DNA from: Oceaniglobus roseus
GTDB lineage: Bacteria; Pseudomonadota; Alphaproteobacteria; Rhodobacterales; Rhodobacteraceae
NCBI RefSeq assembly: GCF_002869745.1
Contig: NZ_PNOS01000003.1
Location: 1-64,000, forward strand
Direction: 5' to 3'
DNA length: 64,000 nucleotides
How positions within the stretch are numbered: the stretch's first letter is position 1; every line of letters begins with the position of its first letter. A program made the position numbers and the translations under genes. Under the pieces are notes generated by a model. That model was not told the origin of the DNA and did no database searches. It saw nothing but the letters and a program-made list of their open reading frames with translations. Positions 40,059-53,241 of this stretch are shown here, piece after piece.

Positions 40059-41488
40059 TCCGGGTGCTTTCGGTCGCCTCGGAATGTGCGCCCCTGGTGA
40101 AGACCGGGGGCCTTGCCGACGTGGTCGGCGCGCTGCCCCATGCGCTGAGGAAGCAGGATGTCGAGGTGCGCACCGTGCTGCCCGGCTATCCTGCGATCCT
40201 GGCGGCGGTCGACTGGGTCGACGACGTGATGCACGAGGACGACCTGTTCGGCGGCCGGGTCGAGGTGTTCCATGCCCGCGCCGCCGGGCTGGAGCTTCTG
40301 GTGGTCAAGGCCGACCACCTGTTCGGGCGCGACGGTGCGATCTACCTCAACTCGGAAGGCGCGGACTGGAGCGACAACGCCGAACGCTTCGCCTGCCTGT
40401 CCTGGATGGCCGCGCGGCTGGCGGTCGAGCCGCACGGCGGCTGGCAGGCGGATATCGTCCATTGCCACGACTGGCAGGCGGGGCTGGTGCCGCTCTACCT
40501 GCGGACGCTTCCGGGGGGCGGGCGGGTGCGCACGCTCATCACCATCCACAACATCGCCTTCCAAGGGCTCGCCCCGGTCGAGAAGCTGGAGCGGCTCAGG
40601 ATCCCCGGCTGGGCCTTCACGCCGGACGGCGCGGAGTACTGGGGCAAGATCTCGCCTTTGAAGGCGGGTCTGGTCTATGCCGACCGGCTGTCCACGGTCA
40701 GCCCGACCTATGCGCTCGAGCTGATGACACCGGCCTTCGGCATGGGGCTCGACGGGGTGATCCGCGAGCGGGCGGCGGACCTCTGCGGCATCCTGAACGG
40801 CATCGACCTCGACGTCTGGAGCCCCGAGCACGACGGAAGCATCGAGCGCTACGGCGCGCCCGAGGGCAAGGCGGCGAACAAGGCGGCCCTGCGCGATCTC
40901 TTCGGCCTGCCCGAGGGCGGGGGGCCGCTTGCCGTCGTGATCTCGCGCCTGAGCGAGCAGAAGGGGCTCGACCTGCTGATCGAGGCGCTGCCGTCCTTCC
41001 TCGACGCGGGGGGTCAGCTGGCGCTGCTCGGCAGCGGCGACCGCGCGCTCGAGACGCGGTTCCGCGACCTCGCCGAAACGCACGCCCAAGTCGGCGTCCA
41101 CATCGGCTACAACGAGGCGCTGTCGCACCGGATGATGGCCGGGGCCGACGCCATCCTCGTGCCCTCCCGGTTCGAGCCCTGCGGGCTGACCCAGCTTTAC
41201 GGTCTGCGCTACGGCACCGTTCCGGTGGTGGCGCTGACCGGCGGCCTGGCCGACACCGTGATCCACGCCAACGACGCGGCGCTGAAGCGGGGTGTGGCCA
41301 CCGGCCTCCAGTTCGCCCCGGTGACGGCCGAGGCGCTGAAGGGCGCGCTGGCGCGCCTGGTCGAGCTTCATGCGCAGCCCGAGGTCTGGCGGACCCTCCA
41401 GACCAACGCCATGTCCCATCCCGTCGGCTGGGAATCCTCGGCGGCCACCTATGCCGCCCTCTACCAGGACATGATGGCCCCCGCATGA
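40055..41488 (+). CDS. glgA: GlgA, glycogen synthase (ADP-glucose dependent)
   Basis: This 477-residue GT5 glycosyltransferase extends alpha-1,4-glucan from ADP-glucose. Motifs: [20 protein letters not shown] with the ADP-glucose-binding [32 protein letters not shown] and [18 protein letters not shown]. The start overlaps the glgC stop and its stop overlaps the glgX start (both ATGA), pointing to translational coupling. Confidence 0.97.
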   Translation: MIRVLSVASECAPLVKTGGLADVVGALPHALRKQDVEVRTVLPGYPAILAAVDWVDDVMHEDDLFGGRVEVFHARAAGLELLVVKADHLFGRDGAIYLNSEGADWSDNAERFACLSWMAARLAVEPHGGWQADIVHCHDWQAGLVPLYLRTLPGGGRVRTLITIHNIAFQGLAPVEKLERLRIPGWAFTPDGAEYWGKISPLKAGLVYADRLSTVSPTYALELMTPAFGMGLDGVIRERAADLCGILNGIDLDVWSPEHDGSIERYGAPEGKAANKAALRDLFGLPEGGGPLAVVISRLSEQKGLDLLIEALPSFLDAGGQLALLGSGDRALETRFRDLAETHAQVGVHIGYNEALSHRMMAGADAILVPSRFEPCGLTQLYGLRYGTVPVVALTGGLADTVIHANDAALKRGVATGLQFAPVTAEALKGALARLVELHAQPEVWRTLQTNAMSHPVGWESSAATYAALYQDMMAPA

Positions 41489-43583
41489 GCCACCCCTTCG
41501 TGATGAGCGCCGGACGCGCCGCCCCCCTAGGCGCGACCTTCGACGGCGACGGCGTGAACTTCGCCGTCTTCTCGGAACATGCGCGGCGCATGGTGCTGTG
41601 CCTGTTCTCCGACGACGGCAAGCACGAGATCGCCCAGATCGACCTGCCCGAGCGCGACGGCGACGTCTGGCACGGCTATGTCTCGGGGATGAGGCCCGGG
41701 CAGAAATACGGCTTTCGCGCGCACGGTCCCTATCGCCCGGCGGAAGGGCACCGGTTCAACCCCCACAAGCTGCTGATCGACCCCTATGCCAAGCGGCTGA
41801 CGGGCCATCCCGAATGGCACGACGCGCTGATGGGCTATACCGTCGGCGCGCCGCAGGGCGACCTCAGCTTCGACAAGCGCGACAGCGCGCCCTACATGCC
41901 GCGCTCGGTGGTCGAGGATCCGGCATTCTCCTGGGGGCGCGACCAGGCGCCCGAGCACGCGGTGGCGGACTCGGTCATCTACGAGGCCCACGTGAAGGGG
42001 CTGACGGCGCTGCATCCGGGCGTGCCCTATCCGGGGACGTTCATCGGCATGGCGTCGGACCCGATGCTGGACTACCTGACCGACCTCGGGATCACGGCGA
42101 TCGAGCTGCTGCCCGCCCAGGCCTTCCTGAACGACCGCTTCCTGGTCGAGAAGAAGCTGACGAACTACTGGGGCTACCAGACCCTCGGCTTCTTCGCGCC
42201 CGAGCCGCGATACCTGCATCGCGGCCAGATCGCCGAGTTCCAGCAGATGGTCGCGCGGTTCCATTCGGCCGGGATCGAGGTGCTGATGGACGTCGTCTAC
42301 AACCACACCTGCGAGGGCAACGAGCAGGGGCCGACGCTGGCGTTCCGCGGGCTCGACAACGCCAGTTACTACCGCCTGGCCGACAACCCGCGCCACTACG
42401 TGAACGACACCGGCACCGGCAACACGGTGAACGTCGATCATCCGATGGTGTTGCGGATGGTGATGGATTCCCTGCGCTACTGGGTCGAGGTGATGCACGT
42501 CGACGGCTTCCGCTTCGACCTCTGCACCACGCTGGGGCGCACCGACCTCGGCTTCGACCGCGGCGCGGCCTTCTTCGACGCCATCCGCCAGGACCCGGTG
42601 CTGACCAAGGTGAAGCTGATCGCCGAGCCCTGGGACATCGGGTACGGCGGTTATCAACTGGGTGCCTTCCCGCCGCCGTTCATGGAGTGGAACGACAAGT
42701 ACCGCGACACCGTGCGCCGGTTCTGGCGCCACGATCCCGGCATGGCGCCGGGGCTGGCAGACCGGATCACCGGCTCGGCCCTCCAGTTCGACCATTCGGG
42801 GCGGCCCGCCACCTCGTCGGTCAACCTGCTGACGGCGCACGACGGCTTCACGCTGGAGGACGTGGTGTCCTACAGCAAGAAGCACAACGAGGCCAACGGC
42901 GAGAACGGCAACGACGGCCACGGCGAGAACTTCTCGGACAACATGGGGGTCGAGGGGCCGACGCAGAAGCAGGCGATCGCCGCCGCGCGCCTGAGGCGCA
43001 AGCGCAACATGATGGCGACGCTGTTCCTGTCGCAGGGCACGCCGATGCTGCTGGCGGGCGACGAGTTCGGCAACTCGCAAAGCGGCAACAACAACGCCTA
43101 TTGCCAGGACAACGCGGTCAGCTGGATCGACTGGGACACGGCGGATGCCGAGTTCCATGCCTTCACGAAACGGATGATCCGGTTCCGCAAGGACCACCCG
43201 ATCCTGCGCCAGAAGCTGTTCCTGCACGCCCGCGAACGCGCCATCGACGGCATGGAGGACCTGTTCTGGGGTCGCACCGACGGCACGCCCATGACCTCGG
43301 CCGACTGGGAGGATCCCACGCTCGCCTGCGTCTGCTGCGAGCTGCGCACCGCCTCCGGCACGCCGGGCTATGGCGCGACCGAGACGGCGATCTTCGCGGT
43401 GTTCAACGCGGGCGAGCCCTGCGAGGTGGCCATTCCCGACGCGCCCGAGGGGCTGGCCTGGGTCTGGGAGATCGACACGTCGCGCCCTGACGACCCGGTG
43501 CGCCCCGCCGCGGGAACAATGACCGTCGCTGCGGATTCCGTCTCGGTACTGGTGATGGAACCGGTCAGCGAGGAGATGGCGTG

Positions 43584-43584
<1 letters not shown>
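41485..43584 (+). CDS. glgX: GlgX, glycogen debranching enzyme
   Basis: The 699-residue GH13 isoamylase-type enzyme removes the short branches left by glycogen phosphorylase. It has an N-terminal CBM48 (GVNFAVFSEHARRMVLCLFS), the barrel regions VLMDVVYNHTCEGNE, GFRFDLCTTLGR (nucleophile Asp), LIAEPWDIG (acid Glu) and TAHDGFTLEDVVSY. The length fits GlgX. It overlaps glgA upstream, and the malQ start lies at its stop codon. Confidence 0.96.
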
Positions 43585-47116
<3,532 letters not shown>

Positions 47117-47169
47117 GCGACGCCGGAAGACAGGGACCGGCGCGGGGGACGCGCCGGCAGGGGACAGCG

Positions 47170-48810
47170 ATGAACGACCTTCGGAACCTGGAGCGCTACT
47201 GGGCCTTCGCGGGCACGCTTCTTCTCACACTTCTCTGCCTCGCGCTGCTGGCGCTGACGTCCTGGGCCTGGATCGGCGTCGCCGTCTTCGCCGGGCTGTC
47301 GCTGGTGGGGCTCTACGACGTTACCCAGACCTCGCACTCGATCCTCCGGAACTACCCGGTGCTCGGCCACATGCGCTTCCTGCTGGAGGGGATCCGGCCC
47401 GAGATCCGGCAGTATTTCCTGGAGAACGACCAGGACGAGGAGCCGTTCAGCCGCGAGGACCGCTCGATCGTCTACCAGCGCGCGAAGAACCAGGAATCCG
47501 CGCGCCCCTTCGGCACGCGGCGCGACGTCTATGCCAACGGCTATACCTGGCTGACCCATTCGATCAATCCGACCCATCCCGACACGCTCGACTTCCGGGT
47601 GCGGGTCGGCGGGCCGGACTGCAGGCGGCCCTACGACATCTCGCTCTACAACATCTCGGCCATGTCCTTCGGCTCGCTCTCGGGCAACGCGATCCGGGCG
47701 CTGAACCGGGGGGCGAAGATGGGCGGCTTTGCCCATGACACCGGCGAGGGCTCGATTTCCGTCCACCACCGCGAGGAGGGGGGCGACCTGATCTGGGAGA
47801 TCGGCTCGGGCTATTTCGGCTGCCGCAACGACGACGGGACCTTCAGCGCCGAGAAGTTCGCCGAGCGGGCGGCGAGCGACCAGGTGAAGATGATCGAGAT
47901 CAAGCTTTCTCAGGGCGCCAAGCCCGGCCATGGCGGGATGCTGCCCGGCGCCAAGGTGACGGAGGAGATCGCCGAGGCGCGGGGCGTGCCGGTCGGCAGG
48001 GACTGCATCTCGCCCGCCGGACATTCGGCCTTCCGCACGCCGGTGGAGCTGTGCCGGTTCATCGGCAGGCTGCGCGAGCTCTCGGACGGCAAGCCGGTGG
48101 GCTTCAAGCTCTGCATCGGCCACCGGAGGGAGTTCATGTGCATCGTGAAGGCGATGCTGGAGACGGGGATCGCGCCCGACTTCATCGTGGTCGACGGCAA
48201 GGAGGGCGGCACCGGCGCGGCGCCGCTGGAGTTCGCGAACCACATCGGGATGCCCCTGACCGAAGGGCTGAGCTTCGTGCACAACACCCTGCGCGGGGCG
48301 GGGCTGCGCAATCAGATCCGCATCGGCGCGGCGGGCAAGCTGATCCACGCCTTCGACATCGCCCGCGCCTTCGCCCTTGGCGCCGACTGGGCGAACTCGG
48401 CGCGCGGCTTCATGTTCTCCATCGGCTGCATCCAGGCGCAGGCCTGCCACACCAACCACTGCCCCGTGGGCGTGGCGACGCAGGACCCCCTGCGCGCCCG
48501 GGCGCTGGTGGTCGGCGACAAGGCGCAGCGGGTCGCCAACTTCCACCTCAACACGATGAAGGCCCTGGGCGAGATCGCGGGGGCGGCGGGGCTGAAGGAT
48601 CCGCGGGGCTTCCTGCCGAACCACTTCCTGCACCGCGATTCCAACGGCGAGATGGTGCCGGGCAACGAGGTGTACCCCTACCTGCCCATCGGCTTCCTCG
48701 TCGATGGACAACCCGACGCTTTCGGCTATCTCGACCGCTGGAAGCGCGCGCGGGCCGACAGCTTCACACCCCCCGACCTGCCGGATTCCGACAGCAAGCA
48801 CCTGATGTAA
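47170..48810 (+). CDS. FMN-binding glutamate-synthase family protein, membrane anchored
   Basis: The 546-residue protein has two N-terminal helices (about residues 12-50) followed by the FMN-binding barrel of glutamate synthase (ISAMSFGSLSGNAIRALNRGA, EIKLSQGAKPGHGGMLPG, VVDGKEGGTGAAPLEF). It also has a 3Fe-4S-type cysteine set (CIQAQACHTNHCPVG). It lacks the glutaminase domain, so it is not a normal GltB. Such stand-alone proteins (YerD-like) have no settled function, with electron transfer or glutamate-linked redox chemistry suggested. It begins 53 bases after pgm and is followed by a quinone oxidoreductase. Confidence 0.88.
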   Translation: MNDLRNLERYWAFAGTLLLTLLCLALLALTSWAWIGVAVFAGLSLVGLYDVTQTSHSILRNYPVLGHMRFLLEGIRPEIRQYFLENDQDEEPFSREDRSIVYQRAKNQESARPFGTRRDVYANGYTWLTHSINPTHPDTLDFRVRVGGPDCRRPYDISLYNISAMSFGSLSGNAIRALNRGAKMGGFAHDTGEGSISVHHREEGGDLIWEIGSGYFGCRNDDGTFSAEKFAERAASDQVKMIEIKLSQGAKPGHGGMLPGAKVTEEIAEARGVPVGRDCISPAGHSAFRTPVELCRFIGRLRELSDGKPVGFKLCIGHRREFMCIVKAMLETGIAPDFIVVDGKEGGTGAAPLEFANHIGMPLTEGLSFVHNTLRGAGLRNQIRIGAAGKLIHAFDIARAFALGADWANSARGFMFSIGCIQAQACHTNHCPVGVATQDPLRARALVVGDKAQRVANFHLNTMKALGEIAGAAGLKDPRGFLPNHFLHRDSNGEMVPGNEVYPYLPIGFLVDGQPDAFGYLDRWKRARADSFTPPDLPDSDSKHLM

Positions 48811-48821
48811 GGACACGTCCC

Positions 48822-49808
48822 ATGCACACCACCGAAAGCCGCACCGTCGTCGTCAAGGAGTTCGGCGGCCCCGAGAAGCTGACGATCGAGACCCGCCCGG
48901 TCGGCGATCCCGGCCCCGGCGAGGTGCGCCTGCGCCATGCGGCCTGCGGTCTGAACTACATCGACGTCTACCAGCGCACGGGGCTTTACAAGCAGCCGCT
49001 GCCGGCCGCCCTCGGCATGGAGGCCGCGGGCACGGTCGAGGCGGTGGGCGAGGGCGTGACCCACGTGAAGGAGGGGATGCGCGTCGCCTATGCCGCCAAC
49101 CCCTCGGGCGCCTATTGCGAGGCGCGGGTGATGCCCGCGGCGCAGGTCTGCCCGCTGCCCGACGCGATCTCCTTCGAGGAGGGCGCGGCGATGATGCTGA
49201 AGGGCATGACGGTGAACTACCTGTTCCACCGCACCACGCCGCTGAAGAAGGGCGACACCGTGCTGTTCCACGCGGCCGCGGGCGGCGTCGGCCTGATCGC
49301 CTGCCAGTGGGCGAAGAGCGAGGGGATCACGCTGATCGGCACCGCCGGATCGGACGAGAAGTGCCGGCTGGCGCTGGAGCATGGCGCGAGCCACTGCATC
49401 AACTACCGCGACGCGGACTTCGTCGCGAAGGTGAAGGAGCTGACGGACGGCAAGGGCGTGGACGTGGTGATGGACGCGGTCGGCAAGGACACGTTCGAGG
49501 GCTCGCTGAACTGTCTCCGGCCGCTCGGCATGATGATCTCCTTCGGCAACGCCTCGGGCCCCGTGCCGCCGTTCGAACTGGCGACGCTCGGCGCCAAGGG
49601 CTCGCTCAAGATCACCCGCCCGACGCTCTTCACCCACATCGCCGACCACGCGACCAGCCAGGAGATGGCGCGGGAACTGGGCGAGAAGGTGACGTCGGGC
49701 GCGGTCAAGATCCGCATCGACCAGCGCTTCCCGCTGGACGAGGTGGCCGAGGCGCACCGGGCGCTGGAAGGGCGCAAGACCACCGGCGCGACCATTCTGA
49801 CGGTCTGA
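48822..49808 (+). CDS. Quinone oxidoreductase, zeta-crystallin type (NADPH:quinone reductase)
   Basis: This 328-residue member of the zinc-free medium-chain dehydrogenases has GLNYIDVYQRTGLY at the N-terminus and the NADPH-binding motif HAAAGGVGLIACQWAKS, typical of QorA. These enzymes reduce quinones with NADPH. There are no structural zinc cysteines. It lies 11 bases after the FMN protein, and the DUF2306 gene follows after four bases, so the three are probably co-transcribed. Confidence 0.92.
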   Translation: MHTTESRTVVVKEFGGPEKLTIETRPVGDPGPGEVRLRHAACGLNYIDVYQRTGLYKQPLPAALGMEAAGTVEAVGEGVTHVKEGMRVAYAANPSGAYCEARVMPAAQVCPLPDAISFEEGAAMMLKGMTVNYLFHRTTPLKKGDTVLFHAAAGGVGLIACQWAKSEGITLIGTAGSDEKCRLALEHGASHCINYRDADFVAKVKELTDGKGVDVVMDAVGKDTFEGSLNCLRPLGMMISFGNASGPVPPFELATLGAKGSLKITRPTLFTHIADHATSQEMARELGEKVTSGAVKIRIDQRFPLDEVAEAHRALEGRKTTGATILTV

Positions 49809-49812
49809 GCCG

Positions 49813-50475
49813 ATGGCCGCGCGGCGCCTCTGGCCCCAGAGCGTCGCGCTGGCCCTTCTGTGGCTGCTGGCGCTCGGCTTCGTCCTCTACGCGGCCGGGT
49901 TCGGCTGGCGCGGGCTGACACGGGATCTTTCGGGGCAGACCTATCTCTACACGCATGGCGGATGGGCGGCGAACCTGGCCGTCTTCGGGCACATGCTGGC
50001 GGGGGCGGCGATCACCTGCCTCGCGCCGCTTCAGGTGTCGGCCGCGCTGCGCCGGCGGTTCCCGGCCCTGCATCGGGGCATGGGCCGCGTGCTGGTCGCG
50101 GGCGGCATGCTCGCCGGGCTGGGCGGTCTGGCCTACATCGCGCTCCGCGGCACGATCGGCGGGCCGTGGATGGACTTCGGCTTCGCGCTTTACGGTGTCT
50201 GCATGGTGGTCGCGGCGGTGCAGGCCTTCCGCTTCGCGCGGCGGCGCGACATCGCGCGCCACCGCCGCTGGGCGCTCAGGCTGTTCGTGCTGGCCATGGC
50301 GTCCTGGCTGTTCCGCGTGCACTATGGCCTGTGGTTCCTCGCGACCGGCGGCCTCGGGTCCACCGAAGGGCTGACGGGACCCTTCGACCGGGTGCAGGTG
50401 CTGGCCTTCTTCGTGCCCTACCTCGTGCTGCTGGAACTCTGGCTCAGGCGGCATCCGGAGCCCGGCGCCGCCTGA
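49813..50475 (+). CDS. DUF2306 membrane protein
   Basis: The 220-residue protein has about six membrane helices with the DUF2306 pattern: YLYTHGGWAANLAVFGHMLAG with a conserved His pair, ALHRGMGRVLVAGGML, RHRRWALRLFVLAMASWLFRV. The conserved histidines suggest heme or quinone contact, but no function is established. It sits four bases after the quinone oxidoreductase gene and ends four bases before the convergent matB. Confidence 0.82.
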   Translation: MAARRLWPQSVALALLWLLALGFVLYAAGFGWRGLTRDLSGQTYLYTHGGWAANLAVFGHMLAGAAITCLAPLQVSAALRRRFPALHRGMGRVLVAGGMLAGLGGLAYIALRGTIGGPWMDFGFALYGVCMVVAAVQAFRFARRRDIARHRRWALRLFVLAMASWLFRVHYGLWFLATGGLGSTEGLTGPFDRVQVLAFFVPYLVLLELWLRRHPEPGAA

Positions 50476-50479
50476 AGGA

Positions 50480-51991
50480 TCAGACGAAGGTGTTCGCATA
50501 TTCCTCGCGCAGGATGTTCTTCTGCACCTTGCCCATGGTATTTCTCGGCAGCTCGTCGATCACGCGGATGTCGCGGGGCTGCTTGAAGCGGGCGAGGTCG
50601 CGGCCCAGAACCTCGCGGATCGCGTCGAGGTCGGGCGTCTGGCCCGGGGCGGGGACCAGCACCGCCAGCACCGTCTCGCCGAAGTCGGGGTGGGGGACGC
50701 CGATCACCGCGGACTCCAGCACGCCGGGCTGGTCGTCGAGCAGCACCTCGATCTCCTTCGGGTAGATGTTGTAGCCGCCCGAGATGATCAGGTCCTTGTT
50801 GCGCCCGACGATGTGGACATAGCCGTCCGCGTCGATCTGCCCGAGGTCGCCGGTGATGAAGAAGCCGTCGGCGCGCAGCTCTTCCTTCGTCTTCTCCGGC
50901 ATCTGCCAGTAGCCCTGGAACACGTTGTCGCCGCGCACCTCGATCTGGCCGATCTCGCCCTGGTCGAGCGTGTCGCCGGTGGCGGGATCGGTGATCTTCA
51001 GCTCGACGCCCGGCAGCGGGAAGCCGACGGTGCCCGCGCGGCGTTCGCGGTCGTAGGGGTTCGAGGTGTTCATGTTCGTCTCGGTCATGCCGTAGCGTTC
51101 GAGGATCGCGTGGCCCGTGCGCTCGGAGAAGCGGACATGCGTCTCGGCCAGCAGGGGCGCCGAGCCCGAGGTGAAGAGGCGCATGTTTGACGTCAGCTCG
51201 CGGGTGAAGCGGGGATCGTCGAGGAGCCGGGTGTAGAAGGTCGGCACGCCCATCATCGTCGTCGCCTCGGGCATCCGCGCGATCATGGTGTCGAGGTCGA
51301 ACTTCGGCAGGAAGATCATCGAGGCGCCGCAGAGCAGGGTCAGGTTGCCCGCCACGAACAGCCCGTGGGTGTGGAAGATCGGCAGGGCGTGGAGCAGGAC
51401 GTCGCCCTTCTCCCACTTCCAGACCTCGCGCAGGGCCTCGGCGTTCGAGAGCAGGTTCTTCTGGCTCAGCATCGCGCCTTTCGAGCGGCCCGTGGTGCCG
51501 GAGGTGTAGAGGAAGGCGGCCAGATCGTCCTCGCCCCGCGCGGCGGTGTCGAAGGTGTCGGGCTTCCCCTCGGCCGCGTCGGCGAAGCTGCCGGTGCCGT
51601 CGGCGTTCAGCGTCTTCAGCGTGGCGTTGCACTCGGCGGCGACGGGGGCGAGGGCGGCTTCCTTCGCGCCGTCGCAGAGCACCAGCTTCGCGCCGCTGTT
51701 GTCGATGAAATAGCTGAGCTCGGCGCCGGTGTAGCCGGTGTTCAGCGGCAGGAACACGCAGCCCGCCTGCACGCAGGCGGCATAGACGGCGAGCGCCTCG
51801 GGCGATTTCTCGACCTGCGCCGCGACCCGGTCGCCAGGGGCAAGGCCGAGGTCCGTCAGCGCATGGGCGAAGCGCGCGGCCTGCGACAGGAAGGCGGCGT
51901 AGGTACGGGTGCTGCCGTCGGGCAGGTGCAGGAACGGGTCTTCGGAACCGGCGTGCTGGCCGAACAGGGCGTCGTAGAGGGGGTTGGTCAT
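50480..51991 (-). CDS. matB: MatB, malonyl-CoA synthetase
   Basis: This 503-residue AMP-forming acyl-CoA synthetase activates malonate to malonyl-CoA. Motifs: YTSGTTGRSKGAML (P-loop), ERYGMTETNMNTSNPYD, FITGDLGQID, and C-terminal catalytic Lys in RNTMGKVQKN. The combination GMTETNMNTSNPY and the neighbouring malonyl-CoA decarboxylase support malonate as substrate. It overlaps matA by four bases and is last in the operon matP-matQ-matM-matA-matB. Confidence 0.94.
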   Translation of the reverse strand: MTNPLYDALFGQHAGSEDPFLHLPDGSTRTYAAFLSQAARFAHALTDLGLAPGDRVAAQVEKSPEALAVYAACVQAGCVFLPLNTGYTGAELSYFIDNSGAKLVLCDGAKEAALAPVAAECNATLKTLNADGTGSFADAAEGKPDTFDTAARGEDDLAAFLYTSGTTGRSKGAMLSQKNLLSNAEALREVWKWEKGDVLLHALPIFHTHGLFVAGNLTLLCGASMIFLPKFDLDTMIARMPEATTMMGVPTFYTRLLDDPRFTRELTSNMRLFTSGSAPLLAETHVRFSERTGHAILERYGMTETNMNTSNPYDRERRAGTVGFPLPGVELKITDPATGDTLDQGEIGQIEVRGDNVFQGYWQMPEKTKEELRADGFFITGDLGQIDADGYVHIVGRNKDLIISGGYNIYPKEIEVLLDDQPGVLESAVIGVPHPDFGETVLAVLVPAPGQTPDLDAIREVLGRDLARFKQPRDIRVIDELPRNTMGKVQKNILREEYANTFV

Positions 51992-53241
51992 GTCTTCTGT
52001 CTTTCTGGCAGTGCCTCCGCGCGGCCCTGCTGGCTGAGGCGTGTCACCTCGGAGGAGGCTGCGATCTCGCGTGCCGTGGCGAAGCGTTCGTGGTTCTTCG
52101 AGATGCGGTTCAGGTCATAGGCGTAGTTGACCATCGCCCCCCCCGATTGTGCAAGGCCCCGGGGCGAGGTGTCGGCGCCCTCGTGGACCATGTGGACCGA
52201 GGCGCCGTTGCCGAGGTGGAAGCGCGCCACGGGGTCCAGCGGCTGGCCGTCGCCGCGCTTGGCCTCCAGCAGGTAGCGCGCGGCGAGGGGGCGCAGGGCG
52301 CCGGTCGGGGCCGGGATGCCCTCGGCGTCGAGCCACTTCATCAGACCCGGGATGGGCGAGAGGGTGACGAAGGTCTTCAGGCCCGGCAGCTCCGCCGAAA
52401 GGTCGGCGACGACCTGCTTGATGAGCGAGTTGCCGAAGGAGATGCCGGCCAGGCCCGCCTGGCAGTTCGAGATCGAGTAGAACACGGCGGTGTCCGCCTC
52501 GGCCGCCTTCAGCGGCGCGCGGTCCTCGGCCAGCACCGCCTGGATCGAGCCGGGGACGCCGCGGGTCAGCGCCACCTCGACGAAGATCAGCGGCTCGTCC
52601 GGGACGGCCGGGTGGAAGAAGGCGAAGCAGCGCCGGTCGGCGGGGTGCAGGCGGCGGCGCAGGTCGTCCCAGCTGTCGATGGCGTGCACCGCCTCGTAGG
52701 CGACGATCTTGTCCAGAAGCGACGCCGGGCTGTCCCAGTTGACCGAGCGCAGGACCAGGAAGCCGCGGTTGAACCAGGAGGAGAAGAGGTGCCGGAAATC
52801 GCCGTCGAGCGGCCCGAGTTCCGGGTGCGCCTTCAGGAGCGCCAGCAGGTCGGCGCGCATGGCGACGAGGCGGGCGGTGGCGCCGGGCAGGGCGTTCAGG
52901 CGGCGGATCAGCTCTTGGCGCGGCGGCTCGGCCGCTTCCATGAAGGCGCGGTAGGTGTCGCGGTCGGGATTGGCGGTGTAGGCGTCGAGTGTGTCGCGGA
53001 CGCGGGCCGGGTCGAGGTCGAGGTCCTGGTCGAGGTGCAGGAAGAAGGCCAGCTTCTCGGCCCCGTCCATCTTCGCGTAGCGTTCGAGGATCTCCTGGGC
53101 ATAGGCCATACCCGACACCTCGCCGCTGCTCGACAAAAGGCCGCGCGTCAGGTCGGGCAGGTTGCCCTTCTGGATCCGCGCCAGGCTTTCGCCCGCGCCG
53201 CGTTCGAACAGGGTGGAGAGGAGATCGCCGAGAACGCTCAT
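51988..53241 (-). CDS. matA: MatA, malonyl-CoA decarboxylase
   Basis: The 417-residue protein has the helical N-terminal domain and the GNAT-like C-terminal domain of malonyl-CoA decarboxylase (FNRGFLVLRSVNWDSPASLL, AVFYSISNCQAGLAGISFGN, FVTLSPIPGLMKWL, RFHLGNGASVHMVH with the catalytic His). It converts malonyl-CoA to acetyl-CoA and CO2. Both ends overlap neighbouring genes by ATGA, showing translational coupling with matM and matB. Confidence 0.95.
   Translation of the reverse strand: MSVLGDLLSTLFERGAGESLARIQKGNLPDLTRGLLSSSGEVSGMAYAQEILERYAKMDGAEKLAFFLHLDQDLDLDPARVRDTLDAYTANPDRDTYRAFMEAAEPPRQELIRRLNALPGATARLVAMRADLLALLKAHPELGPLDGDFRHLFSSWFNRGFLVLRSVNWDSPASLLDKIVAYEAVHAIDSWDDLRRRLHPADRRCFAFFHPAVPDEPLIFVEVALTRGVPGSIQAVLAEDRAPLKAAEADTAVFYSISNCQAGLAGISFGNSLIKQVVADLSAELPGLKTFVTLSPIPGLMKWLDAEGIPAPTGALRPLAARYLLEAKRGDGQPLDPVARFHLGNGASVHMVHEGADTSPRGLAQSGGAMVNYAYDLNRISKNHERFATAREIAASSEVTRLSQQGRAEALPERQKT

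Noticed and set aside
43581-43583. GTG as start of malQ
   Set aside because: ATG at 43584 is one codon downstream, overlaps the glgX stop and has better spacing from GAGGAG. The difference is a single residue.
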